This document shows positions 45,101 to 60,100 of a DNA stretch of 64,000 bases, one piece after another; position 1 is the first letter of the stretch, and every line of letters begins with the position of its first letter. Source of the DNA: Heliocidaris tuberculata (Eukaryota; Echinodermata; Echinoidea; Camarodonta; Echinometridae); NCBI GenBank assembly GCA_025618425.1, contig CM046832.1, forward strand, positions 73,172,890-73,236,889, read 5' to 3'. Made by a program: the position numbers and the translations under genes. The notes under the pieces are model-generated. The model saw only the letters and a program-made list of their open reading frames with translations. It had not been told where the DNA came from and did no database searches.

Positions 45101-48100
45101 CCAGCAAATCTAATTCTAATGACATTCTATGGTTTCTCTGCTTCCTTGCATATCCTTGAAGGCCACTGTAACCCCAAGCTTCTTGCTTTGAAATTCTGAT
45201 GAAATCAACCTTTATAATGACATCTCTGCTTTCCCTAGGAGCAAAAGTACATAACGTAATCTCAGTACTCCCACACGCAATCTCCAGCACGCTGTCATAC
45301 AGTTATTATTTCAAAGGTACATCTGGCAAGAGAGCAAAGCAATTACATATTTGTGTTACATTCTTACCGAATCGTTATCCTTCAATGATGGAACTGCAGT
45401 AGTCATCTACAATCATGACTGTCTTCTTTAGTCTCAAATCCCTGAGCTGCTCAATGTGCACACTTAATTTATCATGAATTGCTTCTTTCTTCTATCAAAT
45501 GATACACATGTAACTTGGTTTTTCATCAGCTTCCTAAGAAGTTTGTTAGTACATGTCTGAATACATTAATATTGGTTCAAACTGTATAATATTTGGAAAA
45601 GAGAGGAGTCAAATGACATACATGTACATGTACTGTTACATATTTTGCAACCTCGATTGAACAATGTTTAGACTAACAATCTAAAAAAAAAAAAATTGTT
45701 TTAATATTTAAAAAAATTGGTACCCCCATCCTCCTACATGTAAGAATTAACTAAAAGAGTATAAACATACAGGTCTAACTGTATCAAACAATGAGACATT
45801 TTGTAATGATGGAGATAATTGTTATGTAAATCCCTATCATGAATTTCACCACATGAATAGCAGACATTCTTTAATGTCTCGCTATCATACCCATCTCTAA
45901 AGTTTGCCACTGTCTGTTGCTATCCCACAAGGCCAATAGGAATGATATATCATCATCTGCACACTGCAAAATGTCAGATGCCAATTAAGTGAGCTGTCAG
46001 AGCTAAGATTCTTGCACTACAACTACCCTCATTTCTCAGCTAGTCAATTACACTCTACCATATTCATCATCGTCATCTTCATCCTGCTGTGTGTGTGTGG
46101 AGGCTGATGAAGGCCCAAGTATCTGTTAGCCTGTAATTACCAATCCAATGAATCTGGCAACCTTAGAACCAGCTGCATCCACACGTATGTGTACACATGG
46201 GTATCTCAGCTCAGAGATAAGCTGAATAATTACAGTCAGAAAATACAAAGTGCCATCTCTACGGAACGACCACAACATAATCATGGTACTGTATGTCCTG
46301 ATGACACAAAGTCCACATGTACAATTTAAATTCCTAATAGAATTCTTACAGGGTTGAATTGTGCATAAATCTATGCACATAATATTAGAAGAGAATAGTA
46401 AAATTTTAAACAAAGTATTAACCTTACATTGTAAAAATTGTGTGTACCAGTAGGTCCTTCACACAAGTATAATTAATGCTTAGATACTTTATCTTATCAA
46501 ATACAAACAAGATCCTGGAATGAAAACCATTTATTTCTTATACTCTCCACCATATGTACGCTATCTATAAACTGTACTTAATTGTAAAAGCTCACAAAGT
46601 TTCCTCTCATTCAGTACAAGCAGATATATTCAATAGGTAATTATCTCAACCTTTACTCAACCATTCAACCTTAATGAACAGAAATGACAATAAAAATTAG
46701 CCAATACAGGCATTATTGATCTAGCTTAAGATAGACAATGCAGATGTTAATTAATGGCAATATTACTAGAGTGTACATGTACATAATAAATGTCATGTAC
46801 TGTACAATGTACATGTAAACAAGCTCCAAGACATTCATCAAGGGAATTTATGAGAAAAAACTTTTAGAGTGCAACATTTCAATATAATTATACTTGTACA
46901 TTGCATATTAACAAATACTTCAAAAAAGGGTAAGTAAAATATCTGTCCATGTAGTTCTGCTGGTACTAGATTCATACATTAAATATGGTAACTAAGTAAT
47001 TGTAGAAATTTATGTTGTCTATAATGCAGATGACACAAAAGCAGAAAATAAACGTTTATGAAACTAACTGATAGGCCCCCTGAAAAATGCAGGTACATGA
47101 TGTGTGCAATAATATCAAGAGTACAGTGGAAGGATACCTGTACTATGTATTACTCCTACAGGCTATACTTAGGTTAACTATTACCACACACTCATCATGG
47201 TAAAAGGAAACGATCGAAAGATAACGTCATCATGTCATGAACAGTATGTAAAAGCTCACTTAACTTTTGAATGTATTTTGGGGCTATGACACAAAATTAA
47301 TGCAAGTTCTTTACATCTGTACAAGGTAACTAAACACACAAAAATAGTGAACAAAATATTTCTCTACAAATGTATAGTCAAGGATTGTAATTCCGAACAG
47401 ATTGTATTACCGAACGTGTACAGTTAAGCGCCTAAAATGGGTTTTCATACGCGTGGGATTACGCGTATGAAAACCACACTATTGAAACAAAGGTTGTGTC
47501 TTTTTCCCATAGGTTTCACACGTTCGGAAATACAGTACCTTTTTCAAGGGACCAAAACGCTGCGTCGTTGGGAAGGGGTTCACTCGGAAGGGAATATCGT
47601 ATTAAATCTACGTTGTCTTTTTAAAATTCCATCAACTTCTTTTTCTGTAGGACTTTGAGCATTCATTATGTAAGTTTAACAGATATTCGTTTGATATTTT
47701 ATTTGCTATCGTTGATTTTCTGAAAAGTGTTCGGACACTGGATCAACCACCATACATGTAACTCGCTGGTAATAATCTAAATCTTATGTGCTGTACATAA
47801 ACAAACTTAGAAGACTTTTTACTAAAAAAGATGCAAATTCCATATTAAAGCTTATGGACAGTTTTGGTAGCAAAAAGGATATTGTAAAGAAACATGTTCA
47901 GCATAGTTTCATGTTGTTCTTCTTGTATCAAAAGAGGTTTGTACGATATCATGTGGTATTTCATTAAAGTGATTGATTAACTTTGTGAAAAATTGTAAAA
48001 TCAGCTCAAATGCCAGTGAATTGTGTGCAGTCCTCTAACTACTTATATAATTAAGGATATGTGAAAGTATGAGAGGAAATGGAACCCGTTTACTATCCTA

Positions 48101-51100
48101 AAAAAGAGAAAATCGCGATCAATCGCTAGCGCAAGTCGCTCGGCTTCTTCACTGCGCTGCAGTCACAAAAACCAAGCACCAGCGCTTGGCGATTTCAAAG
48201 CGGGTTTCCAGCCCATACGGTATTCTGTGATAGAGCGAGGTATGCCAACCGTAGGAGTTCTTCAGGGTTCGGTGGTACTCTATCCCGACATCAATGTTCA
48301 ATCGTAAATATCTTGATATATAAACGACCGATCAGCTTATAAAACTCAGGCGATTTCTGTCTGAGCTAAAGGTTTGCAATTATGATTACAGCATTAGCTG
48401 GAACAGTGATTTTTTTTTTCAATCCTGGGCAAAGTTAATCAATGCCTTTAATGAGTTCCAGTGAATTCTAATGTAAAAATCTGTAAGGAACGCTAGATCA
48501 TGGTAAATACATGTACATGTATACTGCCCTACACCAGGACCTTTTCACCCCGATGGCTACCCGTGCAACAGTCTCGGGGCTTCGCGTGGAGATAGCATGT
48601 GTATCACTGTGTGTGGAATACACATAATCCTCAGTTTTTTGCATGCATTATAGTGTATAGCGCATGCTGCTGACGTTGGAATTTTATATCCCTGGCCCGG
48701 AATTTAAATTATTTTTTACCTCTCATTTGTAAAATATTTCACTTTAGGAGGTGAAATTTTCACAGCATCTTATTATTGCTAGTATCTTGCTATTTATCAA
48801 CAAAAATCCAAGAAATCTAATGAAAAGTTTTTGAAAGAGTACCAAAACTAAACATTACCTTTAAGCACAATATTTTTTTTTAAATTTAAGCACAATACTT
48901 TAAAAGCAATTGTTTTGGTTGGTATTCTCCATATCAACCACTATATTTCGTAACTTCAACAGTTATTTTGGGGGCATCTTTAAATTTTGCAGATGTTATG
49001 ATCCATACTGCCATTTACACTCCAATACTTGCATTATTTGTTTGAATAGAATTACTCACCAAAGCCCAGAGAATGCCTTCTGTAGTAGCAACAATCGTTG
49101 CTGCCCTTGGTGTGTTGTACATGAGTGCTAGTTCTCCAAAACTTCCACTGTCTTTGTAGGCTCCCACCTTGTTATCATTCACAAAGATGTCGTACTCTCC
49201 TCTGCCAGCCAAAAAAGGGTTCAATATTGGAGAAAAAAAATATCATCAGTTCATATTTTTCTCAAGTGAATTAGTTTCAGGGTCTTGTGTAGCAAGCAGT
49301 GAATGAAGAAGAAAAAAAAAAAATACATGTCATGATATGGCGATATAATAATTATGTATCAGACCACACTTGAGCTCTACAGCAACATACTCAAATAACA
49401 AAGAATAAATGATTTTTAATCTTAATTCAATAGTTCTGAAGCAAAATTGGTCCTGTTTTTCCTTCTCATGGTCAAAACTGATACTTAGGAATGTCGTCAT
49501 AATAGTCAAGAATAATAGTCTGTTCCTGTCTAATGATGCAATCTATGTAGCTTGAGAGGATTTACTTGCACATTCAGTGCTTCCATGGTCAATAAAAATG
49601 CTTTGTAGACTATGTTGTTTGTTTGTTTATTTTTAATTCTATATACTCAAATATTACTACATCTCCATAATCTCTGAAAGTTTCTGAGAATTTCATTTTG
49701 AGTGATAATCTTGAATTTTCAAAAACAATGAATATGATGTAAAGTACCTGTCCAAGACAGAAAAAACAAGATGAATGTGACTGCGTCTCCTATATGCCTC
49801 CACCTATATTCAGTGGATGGCTCATTTGAACTGTTCTTGAAATATTGTGATAACCAGAATAAAAAGCCTACAATTACATGTTAATTGACCTCTTTGACAT
49901 TTGACCTTATATCTCATAACCCCCCCCCCCCCCCAGTCTGATCACTTTATCTCCTCCTAATCATGAATACAAAAGAGTTGAGATATAGTGATAAAAAAGC
50001 TAAAACACCCAAGGAATTTCACATGTCATGACCTCTATGACCTGTCACTTTTGACCTACGTGAACGAAAATCTAATCAGTTCATCTCACTATCATGATGA
50101 ATACTAGCTACAAGTTTAAAGTTAGTGGCTTCAATTGTTCAAGAGAGTGTTAACAAGGCAAAAACCTGAAATTTCATGGTAAATGACCTCCATGACATAT
50201 GACCTTTGACCTACATTTGCCTAAATCTAATCAGATCTTCTTCCTATGGTGATACATACTAGTACCAAGTTTGAAGTTAATGGATCAAATGGTTCTTGAG
50301 ATATCACATTAACAAGGCTAAAACCTGCAATTTCAGAATTGGCCTCTATGACCTTTGACCCACATACCCCAAAATCTGATCAGATCATCTTTCTATGGTG
50401 ATACATATTAGTGCCAAGTGTGAAGTTCATTCCTCGTATGGTTCTTGAAATATCGTGAGAACGAGGCTTACACCTGCAATTTCAGAAATTGACCTGTGAC
50501 CTTTGACCTTTGACCTACGTACCCCAAACTCTACTCAGATTGGCTACCTATGGTGATATATGCTAGCACCAAGTTTGGCGTTCATACCTCATATGGTTCT
50601 TGAGTTATCACGAGAACAAGAAAGCGGGACGGATGGACGAACAACCCAAGAACATAATGCCTCTGGCACACCTTCGGTGGGGGGAGGCATAAAAATAAAT
50701 AAATGAGAGAAGAGGAAAGGGAGATGCATTCACAGGATAAATCTAAGAATCTTCCACCTTCAAGTTCATCAAGGATGATGTGACATGTTACATGCTCTCA
50801 ACCTTTCACAGTCACATAGCAAGGATAACGCTTTAAAGAAATCCCCAAGAGAGGTAATACAACACCGCAAGTCACTCTTCACAGCCAGGGCGCAACTCAG
50901 CTTGGTAATCGTGAGAATGCATGAGAAAAGTCGTAGGGACCACAAAGAATCGATATATAGAAGCCAGGCTCCAGTTACAGCTGAAGAGTGAATCACCATG
51001 GTAATAAAAGCTGATGCTATGGGCATTCAGTGGAGAAGCTATGAACCATGTATCTTGAAATAGATACACCCCAAACCATCTCTTTCGTCTCATTGCTACA

Positions 51101-54100
51101 GGTATCTTTGCAATCTAGTCAGACTTGTAGTTCCAATTCCACTCAGTTTGCACTTGCAGAGATCTTCATTAATCTTCCATCCAAATGCAACAGATTTCAA
51201 CTTGTTGAAAGCTTCTTGGACCATTGGGCCACTGTTAAAATCTATATTGCAAGCAATAAGCAAAAGTCCTTTTCAAATCATTCCTGTTCTTATTTTTAAA
51301 CCAAGCTTGAAAACAGCAGAAATTTAATTGTTTACAATGGCACTACTGCAGGCCGACATGTATTGCCATTTGTTCACAAACTCCAAATCCCTCAAATAAA
51401 TACCTGTGTAATGTTAGCCTGAGGGAACTTCTTTCACGCAAGCCTTCATAGACCTTACAAGAAATAGAAATATATACGAGTCCGGGAGTGTTGGGAAGAT
51501 TTATTTCATCCCCTTCAGGCAATCCAATACCTTTGCATAGGTGCGAAGTGTGAGGGGATGCTGACAAGGTAATGCAGAATTAGCTAAGACTTGAAACAGA
51601 CAAGCCAACGTCAGACACTTACCTATCAATGACGTAGAAGTTGTCACCATCGTCTCCCTGATCAATGACATGGTCACCTGGAGTCGTCTGTAAGACAAGA
51701 AATAAACATGGAGTATGAAGAAGTAGTGTTCTACAGTAGAAACATCAAGAATATGACTACTGCCTGCCCTCACCCCAGCCCCCCCCCCCCCAATTATCAT
51801 CATGTGCATATTTATATTATACATAATACATGTACCTCTGTTTTTAAAGCTTGCATCCAAAGATGAACCACTGAATTTGATTAAAGTGTACCAATCACCT
51901 GAAAAAATAATTTGTGTACAGTTAGAAAGTATAAAATCAACCTCAAAGAACTGTATCTGGCATTCTATAGGTCAACCGTTAAAAGAGTATGAATGAAATA
52001 AAGGATAGCAGTGTACGGGTGCGTCGAGTAGTCTACTCATGAGTCGCTTTTACGCCTATAGAGCGTGTAATAGAAATTGTAATATCTCTTTACAGAATTA
52101 ATATTTGAAGTCCATATTCTGAATATAGTATAATGACATGGATCCTCTAACATATACATGTAAAGCAAAATATCTTTTGGTGATAGGTACCCAAGTCAAG
52201 TCATTTATTCTTTCTTTTATATCTGCCAGTGACTAGAAAAATCACCTACAAATATAAGGATTAAGTTGATTAACAAAATAAAGGTGGTCACATACTGTAT
52301 ATAACACAGTGGTTTTTTTTTTTGGTTTTTTTTTGGGGGGGGGCGTTTTCTTTGTTTGTTTTTTTGTAAGTGACTGGCAAGTGGGGGGAAAAAAGTGGCT
52401 GGTCACAACAAAGGTCCAATGCCCACCCACTTTAATATCTGTGTGTTACGAGGTACAGAACGTTAAGTGCATTACGCTTATTTTGCCTCGGCAATTTACT
52501 ACGGCGGTTTCCGGCGGCGGTTTCCATCTGAATACTTAGGGCTTAAATAGCAGGCATGAACAATGTGTAATTATAAGCTAGTGAAGTGGGTTTAATGATA
52601 CAGTTAATGACCAGTCCCACAGGACAGATAACGATAACAACAAATATAAATGGTTTCTAAATTAGTCTCCTGAAATGTATCAATGTTGCAGGTCCCATCT
52701 CATTCATGTTTATGAGCCTTCAGCATCCATTTTCTCAGATTGGTGGCATTATAATTAAAAACACACAATATCTAATATGTTTTTTACATAAACTTCAGGG
52801 CTGGCAATCAATTCAAAACCTGCAATAAGTAAGCATTTTCAGGCATGAAAAGTGCTGTTAAAAAAAAACACTGAAAAACTTTCGCAAACCAAAGCGAGGG
52901 AGCGAAGCGACCGAGTGGGGGAGGGTGTGGTAGGGGGGTATCCCCCCTCCCACGGTAGGGAAATTTTTCAAATTTGGGGTTAAGAATTGTGCAATCTAGT
53001 GCATTCTGTGGTGAGATATTTAACCTCATATTCAATGAGAATCTGGATTAAGATAGCATAAGTCATACCCCAAAACACAGGCTCTGAATACACATTTTTA
53101 TCAATACCACCGAATGTGTTTAATGTGTATTATGTGCAGAGCACTTTCATGAATAAAACTGAGCTGAATAAGCAACAAATGGATTTTGCCTCTCCTGTAT
53201 CACTATCTCTTTCGATGATGTCTTTGCGCTTTATTTTGAGGCCACAGAATGCCATGATTTCAGTAGTGTTGACGATGTGTAGTTGTTGTGACTTCGTGCC
53301 GTGCGTTCAACACAGCCGCCGTGAGCGATCAAAATATCTCATCGTCGATGATCACACATCTTGCAAAATGCATGCCGTTTACTTTTTTCCAGATGCCGGG
53401 ATGAAGTCAAACTTTAGTCTTATCCACAATCTTGCTATAAAACTGGGTATTTCCAAGGCTTATCCTTTTAATATTACAATCCAACTCGGCAAAAGACAGA
53501 TCATTCGCTCACTTGAAACATCACGTCGCAACTGCACTGGCAAACACATGTGCACTGCACATGCGTTGTGTGACTGTGTACATGTAATAACATGCATTTG
53601 CTTGTAGTATGAATAGCCTTCCGCCTTCATGCGAGTGCGCAATTACGGGCGGGGGTATTTTGCGTATGCACACAAATCCTCTGCGGTTATTAGGCGATCC
53701 CTTCGCATGCACGTACATGTAGAGAGCATACATGGACACGAGGTGCAGTGCGAGTATGTATGTGTAGTAAGTTAAGGGATCGCCTCCGATTCCGTCTTTA
53801 TTGCATGCCCATGTATTACTGTGTATACACGATGGCATATGCGCGGAAATTTGATTTTTTTTTTATGGAAAAGTGAAATACGCGGAAAAAAATCTAGGAT
53901 CGGAGGAAAAAGCGGAAATCCGCGGATACGCGGAAAATTTTCATGCCTGCATTTTACTTAGCATTTGGCTTGGCTTTAGAAGTAAAGAATGGCTTAACTC
54001 ATATTCACATCACATCTAAGTATTTTACTTTAGCAAGCTGACTTTAAGGCTAAGTACTTACTGTGTGCCATATTAAATGCACGCTTATATAATTTGCTTT

Positions 54101-57100
54101 TACACAGCTAGAATGACCAGCGTATTGGTATGTATGAAAATCACATGCCTGCCAGTAAGTAAAGTTTGAATTAAGTGTGCTAAGGAGCTGTCTTAGACTT
54201 AAAATAAAATACTAAGACAAAAGATTCAACTGAATACCAAAGTTGCTGAAGTATTTTACCTTAGCTAAAATAAAGTACAATCCTCACATTTTGTACTAAA
54301 GTATTGAATTTCATACAGGCCCAGGAGACCAAGTCAAGTCAAGTAGGAGTGTAAAAACAGAACAAGCCCCTAAGTGTATAGTACATCTGTATTTTATAAA
54401 GTAAGATATAGAAATATTAAGCAAACTACACTTGGGTCATTTTATTTCACTGCAGCGGGGTGAGTTTATTTTTAGGCGATTCACCACAAGTCCTGGGCAC
54501 TGTTTCATAAAACTTGTCATCAATTAGAAGTTGCAATATCTGTTATAAGCTACTGAAATCCTTGCATCTGATTGGCTTGTGAAAATCACTGACAAGACAC
54601 TTGATGAAATGCCCCCCTGATGAGTATTTTCTTATATGTACATGTACATGTACATAATAATAATGCTTCATAAAGTAAGTGTTGTATGATGATGTGTATC
54701 CCAGGGATGACATCATTTCCCAACCACCATGACCTGCACCTGGGATAGCATCAACTACATGTTATCATGTGTCATCCAGTCACAAGGGCATACATGTACA
54801 CTGTCTCTTCAATGCATTCTTTAGTCACACATTAAAGGTGAATCCGGGTAGATTCTGAGCGCAACAGAAACACACTCACAATAGTACAATACCAGAGGGG
54901 ATCTGAAATAGAAATATACCATATTTTATTATGTAATGGAAGTACTGTACTTGCAAATAAATTATAAGTACTATTTACATATATATGTACTGGTTAGTTT
55001 TAAATTACATTTTAACTGGTTGAAAGAAGGTGGATGAAATGTGGATCCTGCTTTGATACTTTATATTATAACTTGCACATACTGGTACAGGGCAATTCCG
55101 TGTTAGAAAATGAAAAATTCTAAAAATTCAAATCTGTCTTTAAGTTGGCACCAAAGTGATAATTCTTTAGTTTAATACCTACATGTGTATGTAAACCAAC
55201 TAAATTAAGTGAGTTTTCCTACTATGGTGACCTACATGTAGAAGGATCTTTTAGAGGGTGAAATAGTGGAAATTTGATATTTTTAAAAACACATTTTGCT
55301 ATTTTAATACCAAATATATATTTTTGCACATGAAATCATTATGCAGAGTGTCATCCAAGTTTCCAAACACTAGTGCTGGTATCGGCATGGAAAATCTATG
55401 TCGCCATGTCGCAATAAAATTAACGCCGATGTCGACATGTGTGTCGACATGTGTCGACATCTGGACATGAGTCAAACAAGTCTAAACTAGTGTCGCATAT
55501 CTAGGCATGTACATGTACGTAATGTATACCGGCCGTCGCAGCTAGATACGCAGCGATCGTGTTGCGCGCGCGCTGCTAATGCGTATGTGAAACAAATCAC
55601 GTACGCGCGCACAACGCCACGGCGAGGTACATGTAAAAAGACCCATTTTATGTCGCCATCGGAGCATGCGTGTCGACATGTCGGCAAAGTCCAAAACCAG
55701 TACTTTTGTCGCCATAGTGGCGACATCAGGCGTGTCGATACCAGCACTACCAAACATTATGAGTCAAAGGTCTGGGTCTTCATCTAAGGCCCTATCAAAT
55801 TTGACAAAAAGTCTCATTTATTCACATGGCCAAGCCACTCCTGCTATATTCAGGTGGTTAAGTTTTTGCCAGGCTTCTGTTTGGGGATCTACAATTTTGT
55901 AGCCCTGGATTCTCTTAATTTCCCATACACGTACATGTGTAGTAAAATTATACCAAAGTTTTGAGATTTACTTTATTCCTCTTTTATTAATGACATCATC
56001 AATTTTGTCCCGTACAACATATATTATGTAGTACAGGACATGTGCCATATGGATGCTACAAGAATGCAATTATTGCTTCAGCCCAAATCTAAACATCAAT
56101 TTTCACTTAGGAATACAGACTTGAAGTATGTAACTAGGATTAGCTAAATTCATAACAGCAAGGAGCAAGAGGTTTCAAAGTCTTTTTACCTGTAGGTCAG
56201 AAAAGACACATGCATAACTATGTAAGTGCCTAGAAGTTGTCTCGTACAACATATTTCATATTTCAATACATATTGCCATTTTTATCACGTTTCAAACTTA
56301 TTTTAATGTTATTATTAGATTGTGTCCATTTCAGAAGAAATACTATGATTTTGATCATGTTTGGTAAGTAAAACCGATCAGTTCAAGAGATGTCCCGTAA
56401 AACATGTCATGTACGACATATCGTCTTGAAAATATTAATCTTATACATTTTTTCACAATAAGTCATTTCTAACAATTCAACAATAGCGGTGTATTCAATT
56501 CTTCTTTGATACCTAAACTTTCCATTTAGTGCAATTTCATTGATATTTTCAATGCAACTCACAGAGTTTTGTGCATAAACTTAAATTTAAAGAAAATCAC
56601 TTTTTTCTTTTTTTTTTACGACATATAATTTTAGCTCTGTCTTACCAAGGAAAAGGATATTGATAGTTGGTCGTTACATGTATATCTTCATAAGGCCCCA
56701 AGGCAGTACTTTGATATAACCATAAAACAAAACTTCACTGCAGATTCCTTTTCTTTCAAGGCTAGAAAATGATGTCTACATGTAAATTTCCCGTGTGACA
56801 TACACAGAATCGCCCTACACGTAAATGATCATGCATTTAAATTGTATTTGTTACATGTACATGTAAGGTATGCCTATTGGGTAGTTACCATTTGTTTTTA
56901 TGATTTTTTTTTTCTTCAAATCCTCTCATATTGGAAGATAATAACAAAACAGAACAAGTGAACATAATTCATAACCATACATCTTCAGCTGACATACACT
57001 ATATTATACACACTGTCTGGATACAACATGCACATGCACATACATGTTATACATGTCAGTAATTAAATCTGTCCACTTCAATCTTTAAAAATCTCAGTGA

Positions 57101-60100
57101 TAAAGAATATTTACATGGTAATGACTAACAGATTTCTTTCATTTGTGCAGCAATGTCTTTTAGTTAATCATTAAGCCTTTTATTGCAGGAATCCTTATTT
57201 TGTTTACATGACAGGTTCATCTCTCTCAAAATAAGATTTTCTCAATAGCAATGAAACCTAGACCACCAATTCTATAACAAGAAAAGTCTTTCTTTCTATC
57301 TATGTACTGATATTAAAGCTTACAAGTACATTTTAGTAGAAAATGTTACATTTCGTGTAAAAACTATTGTTGATATCTGGAAAATTTCTGAAGGAAAATG
57401 AGTATTTTTATGACTGAATCCTACAAAAAAAAATTGTTCAATCCTCAATGAAAAAGTAGATTGAAAGCAAACTTAATACACAATACACAATATCACTGTA
57501 AATATGTGGAGGTCTTTTTTTTTTCCAGCTACAAAAAAAGAAAAGAGAAGAGGAATCTTATTTATTTATTCCATTTATAACCCATTGCCTATGGGAACTG
57601 GTTGGTTTCTGTAATAATTCAATAAACAGGTTAACAACAAAGACACCTCATTATACATGGTCATTACCAAACAAGCCAACAAAATGGATTACAAACCAAC
57701 TTGTGGACTGCCAAATATTGCACAGAAACGTTTTAACATTTCAGCAATTACATGTAAGACATGAAAACCACATTTTTTTTTTCTGGCTCACTTATTAGAA
57801 ATTGGATCTTTCTCCCAACTCTCTTTAAAGGAAAGTGGATCATATTTCATTCTTTCATTTTTCCTTCTATTAATATAAGAAAGATATCAAGTTGTATAGT
57901 TTTGTTTATTTTGAAAGAAATCCAATATCACGCAATAGCAATTATCATAATACAGTTGCATTAAAATTAAATCATAGTATATACTTGTCTATTTCTTGTC
58001 TCTACTATTCTCTCTCTCTCTCTCTCTCTCTAGCTCTGGACAAAGATGTAAACATGATATCATTAACCTTTGTACATGTGAGTAGTCAATGACAATATGA
58101 TCAGGTAGCACACCTGAGGAGCTTTGTAAAGTGATGTGATGCAGATTGATGATTGACTATTACTGCAAGCAGATTCAAGATCTTTTTGAAACTTTACCAT
58201 TCCTTATAAAAATACTCACTTTGAAGTATTACAACTTTATTTTTAAATCATTTGCGATGATGCACTTGACATGTCATAGATATACATGTATGTAATAGAA
58301 AGTACAATTATCACACAATTTTGTCTGTTGTGACAGATATATATAGCAGTAAGTTAAGCAAATGCTTTTACATCTGTCAGGAATCAGGGTTTTATGCATA
58401 CTTGTATCTTCATGTACTATGAAATATTGCAATAGCCAGCAGACTTCAAATTCTTAAATAAAATGATCTAGGTATTTCAAAATCAGAACAAATTGATGAA
58501 TATAAACATCACAAGTATCTATCTTGACATTAATTCCAACTTTGTGCTCAGTTCAGTTGACATATCCTGAATCCAAAGAATTCAAGACATGTACACAAAT
58601 TTGTCGTTTGTTGACCCACGGTATACATTTGTCTTAATTTAAGAGCACGCACTGCAGCTGGAAAGTCAATTTAGATCTATCCTCGATGGCCTAGATGGGG
58701 AGCTCACCCATTGTGCCAGGAATCTGTCTTCATTCTCAGCACTCTGTTCAAAGCATTTCATTCTCTGATGTACAGATCATTTGTTTGCCATTGCTCATCA
58801 AGACTTGAACTGTGGTCAACCAACAAATAAAACTACAAGATCCTCAACAGAGCCCCCAACATACTTTGAATGTCAATGCCAGGGTAGTATAAGTGCAAAC
58901 ACACAATGTAATACTTGGCTCAATCCTAGCTTGCTTGGGTACATGTGCGTTATATACCTCGCTTTATTTGCTGTTTAACAGCAGACAACATGATCTACAT
59001 CTTCATGTTTATACAGACAGTGTTGTAGCTGTATTGGTCTAATTCTTCTAGTTCCCTTTCCATGTATTTCCTTGTAGCTGGTGGACTAATGACATCTACT
59101 TAAAAGGCATACACATGTACTGTAGGTGTATGTATTGAACAAGGCCAGACTCTGCCAACATTCATGCAAAAATCAAGCCCATCGTGCATGTAACTTACGT
59201 TCTGTTTGTACCAAGGTGTGGAATTTCCCATCAAAAGGAAGTTGAAAAAAATATCTTTTTCTTATGAATCTTGTTTCGAATAACCACTTTATATTCATGG
59301 AAAAGAAATCAATATTCCAGAGAAATCTTTGAATTAGGCTCTACATGAAAAGCAATGTTTCCATCCACAATAAACCAGAGATGTTCTTGTGCATTCAATG
59401 ATCAAGAATTTTGCGCTCGGTTTAGACTCTCAAAAGTTTCATTATTGAATTATAACTGACACAACACTGAATATTTGCGATTAGCGAAAGTTTCTTGCTA
59501 TGAGAATAAGTGTCTTTTAGAAAATCAATCGTGAAAGTTTGATGTTGCGAATGTTTTTGGTTTTACAGTAATTATCTGATTTTGAGAGATCACATCAAAT
59601 ATATCTATTCCACCATCCAAAAAAAGAAGAGGACAGGAAACAAAAAGAAAGAAAAAGCAATGAAATTACAAGAGAGAGAATTAGTTTATAACCATACCAA
59701 TTTTCCTAAAAACAGCCAATTTCATTTCTCAAAAATATCCACAGTGTGACTGTGTACATGTACATGTACATATTAACACATCACACCAGGAGACAATTTC
59801 TATCAGTCTTACAAAGAACCGTGCGTTCTTCAGCATCAATTTTCCACCCCATCGAATCAAATCTGATTATCATATTCACACTATCCATTACACTCGATAA
59901 ATCTTCAACCCCAGCAGTCTGCTCTCCTCACAGGAGAATTGTCAACCGGTATAAAGCAAGTCACCTCCTAGCATTTATGAGCTGTATAACATTACCTATC
60001 CTCCACACCTACCTTGATATTCATGTTAACTCCTACGAAGTATTATATTAAACATGGTTACAGATACAGTGCACTGCTGTTTCTCTATGAAGGCATACAC

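Larger units (their letters stand above)
42115..49059 (-). other. PRKAR2 intron (6.9 kb) with MITEs and a repeat pair
   Basis: It contains an (AT)n run (42139-42179), a TIR element (43142-43425), a T24 run (44091-44114), repeat family E copies (44357-44862 and 47848-48835) and a hairpin (47404-47533). About 45300-47400 shows no feature beyond repeated TACATGTA palindromes. Confidence 0.55.

Noticed and set aside
53116..53607. 163-codon plus-strand frame inside the 52840-53949 element
   Set aside because: No transposase motifs or recognisable domain, and Cys/Ser/Leu composition typical of chance frames.
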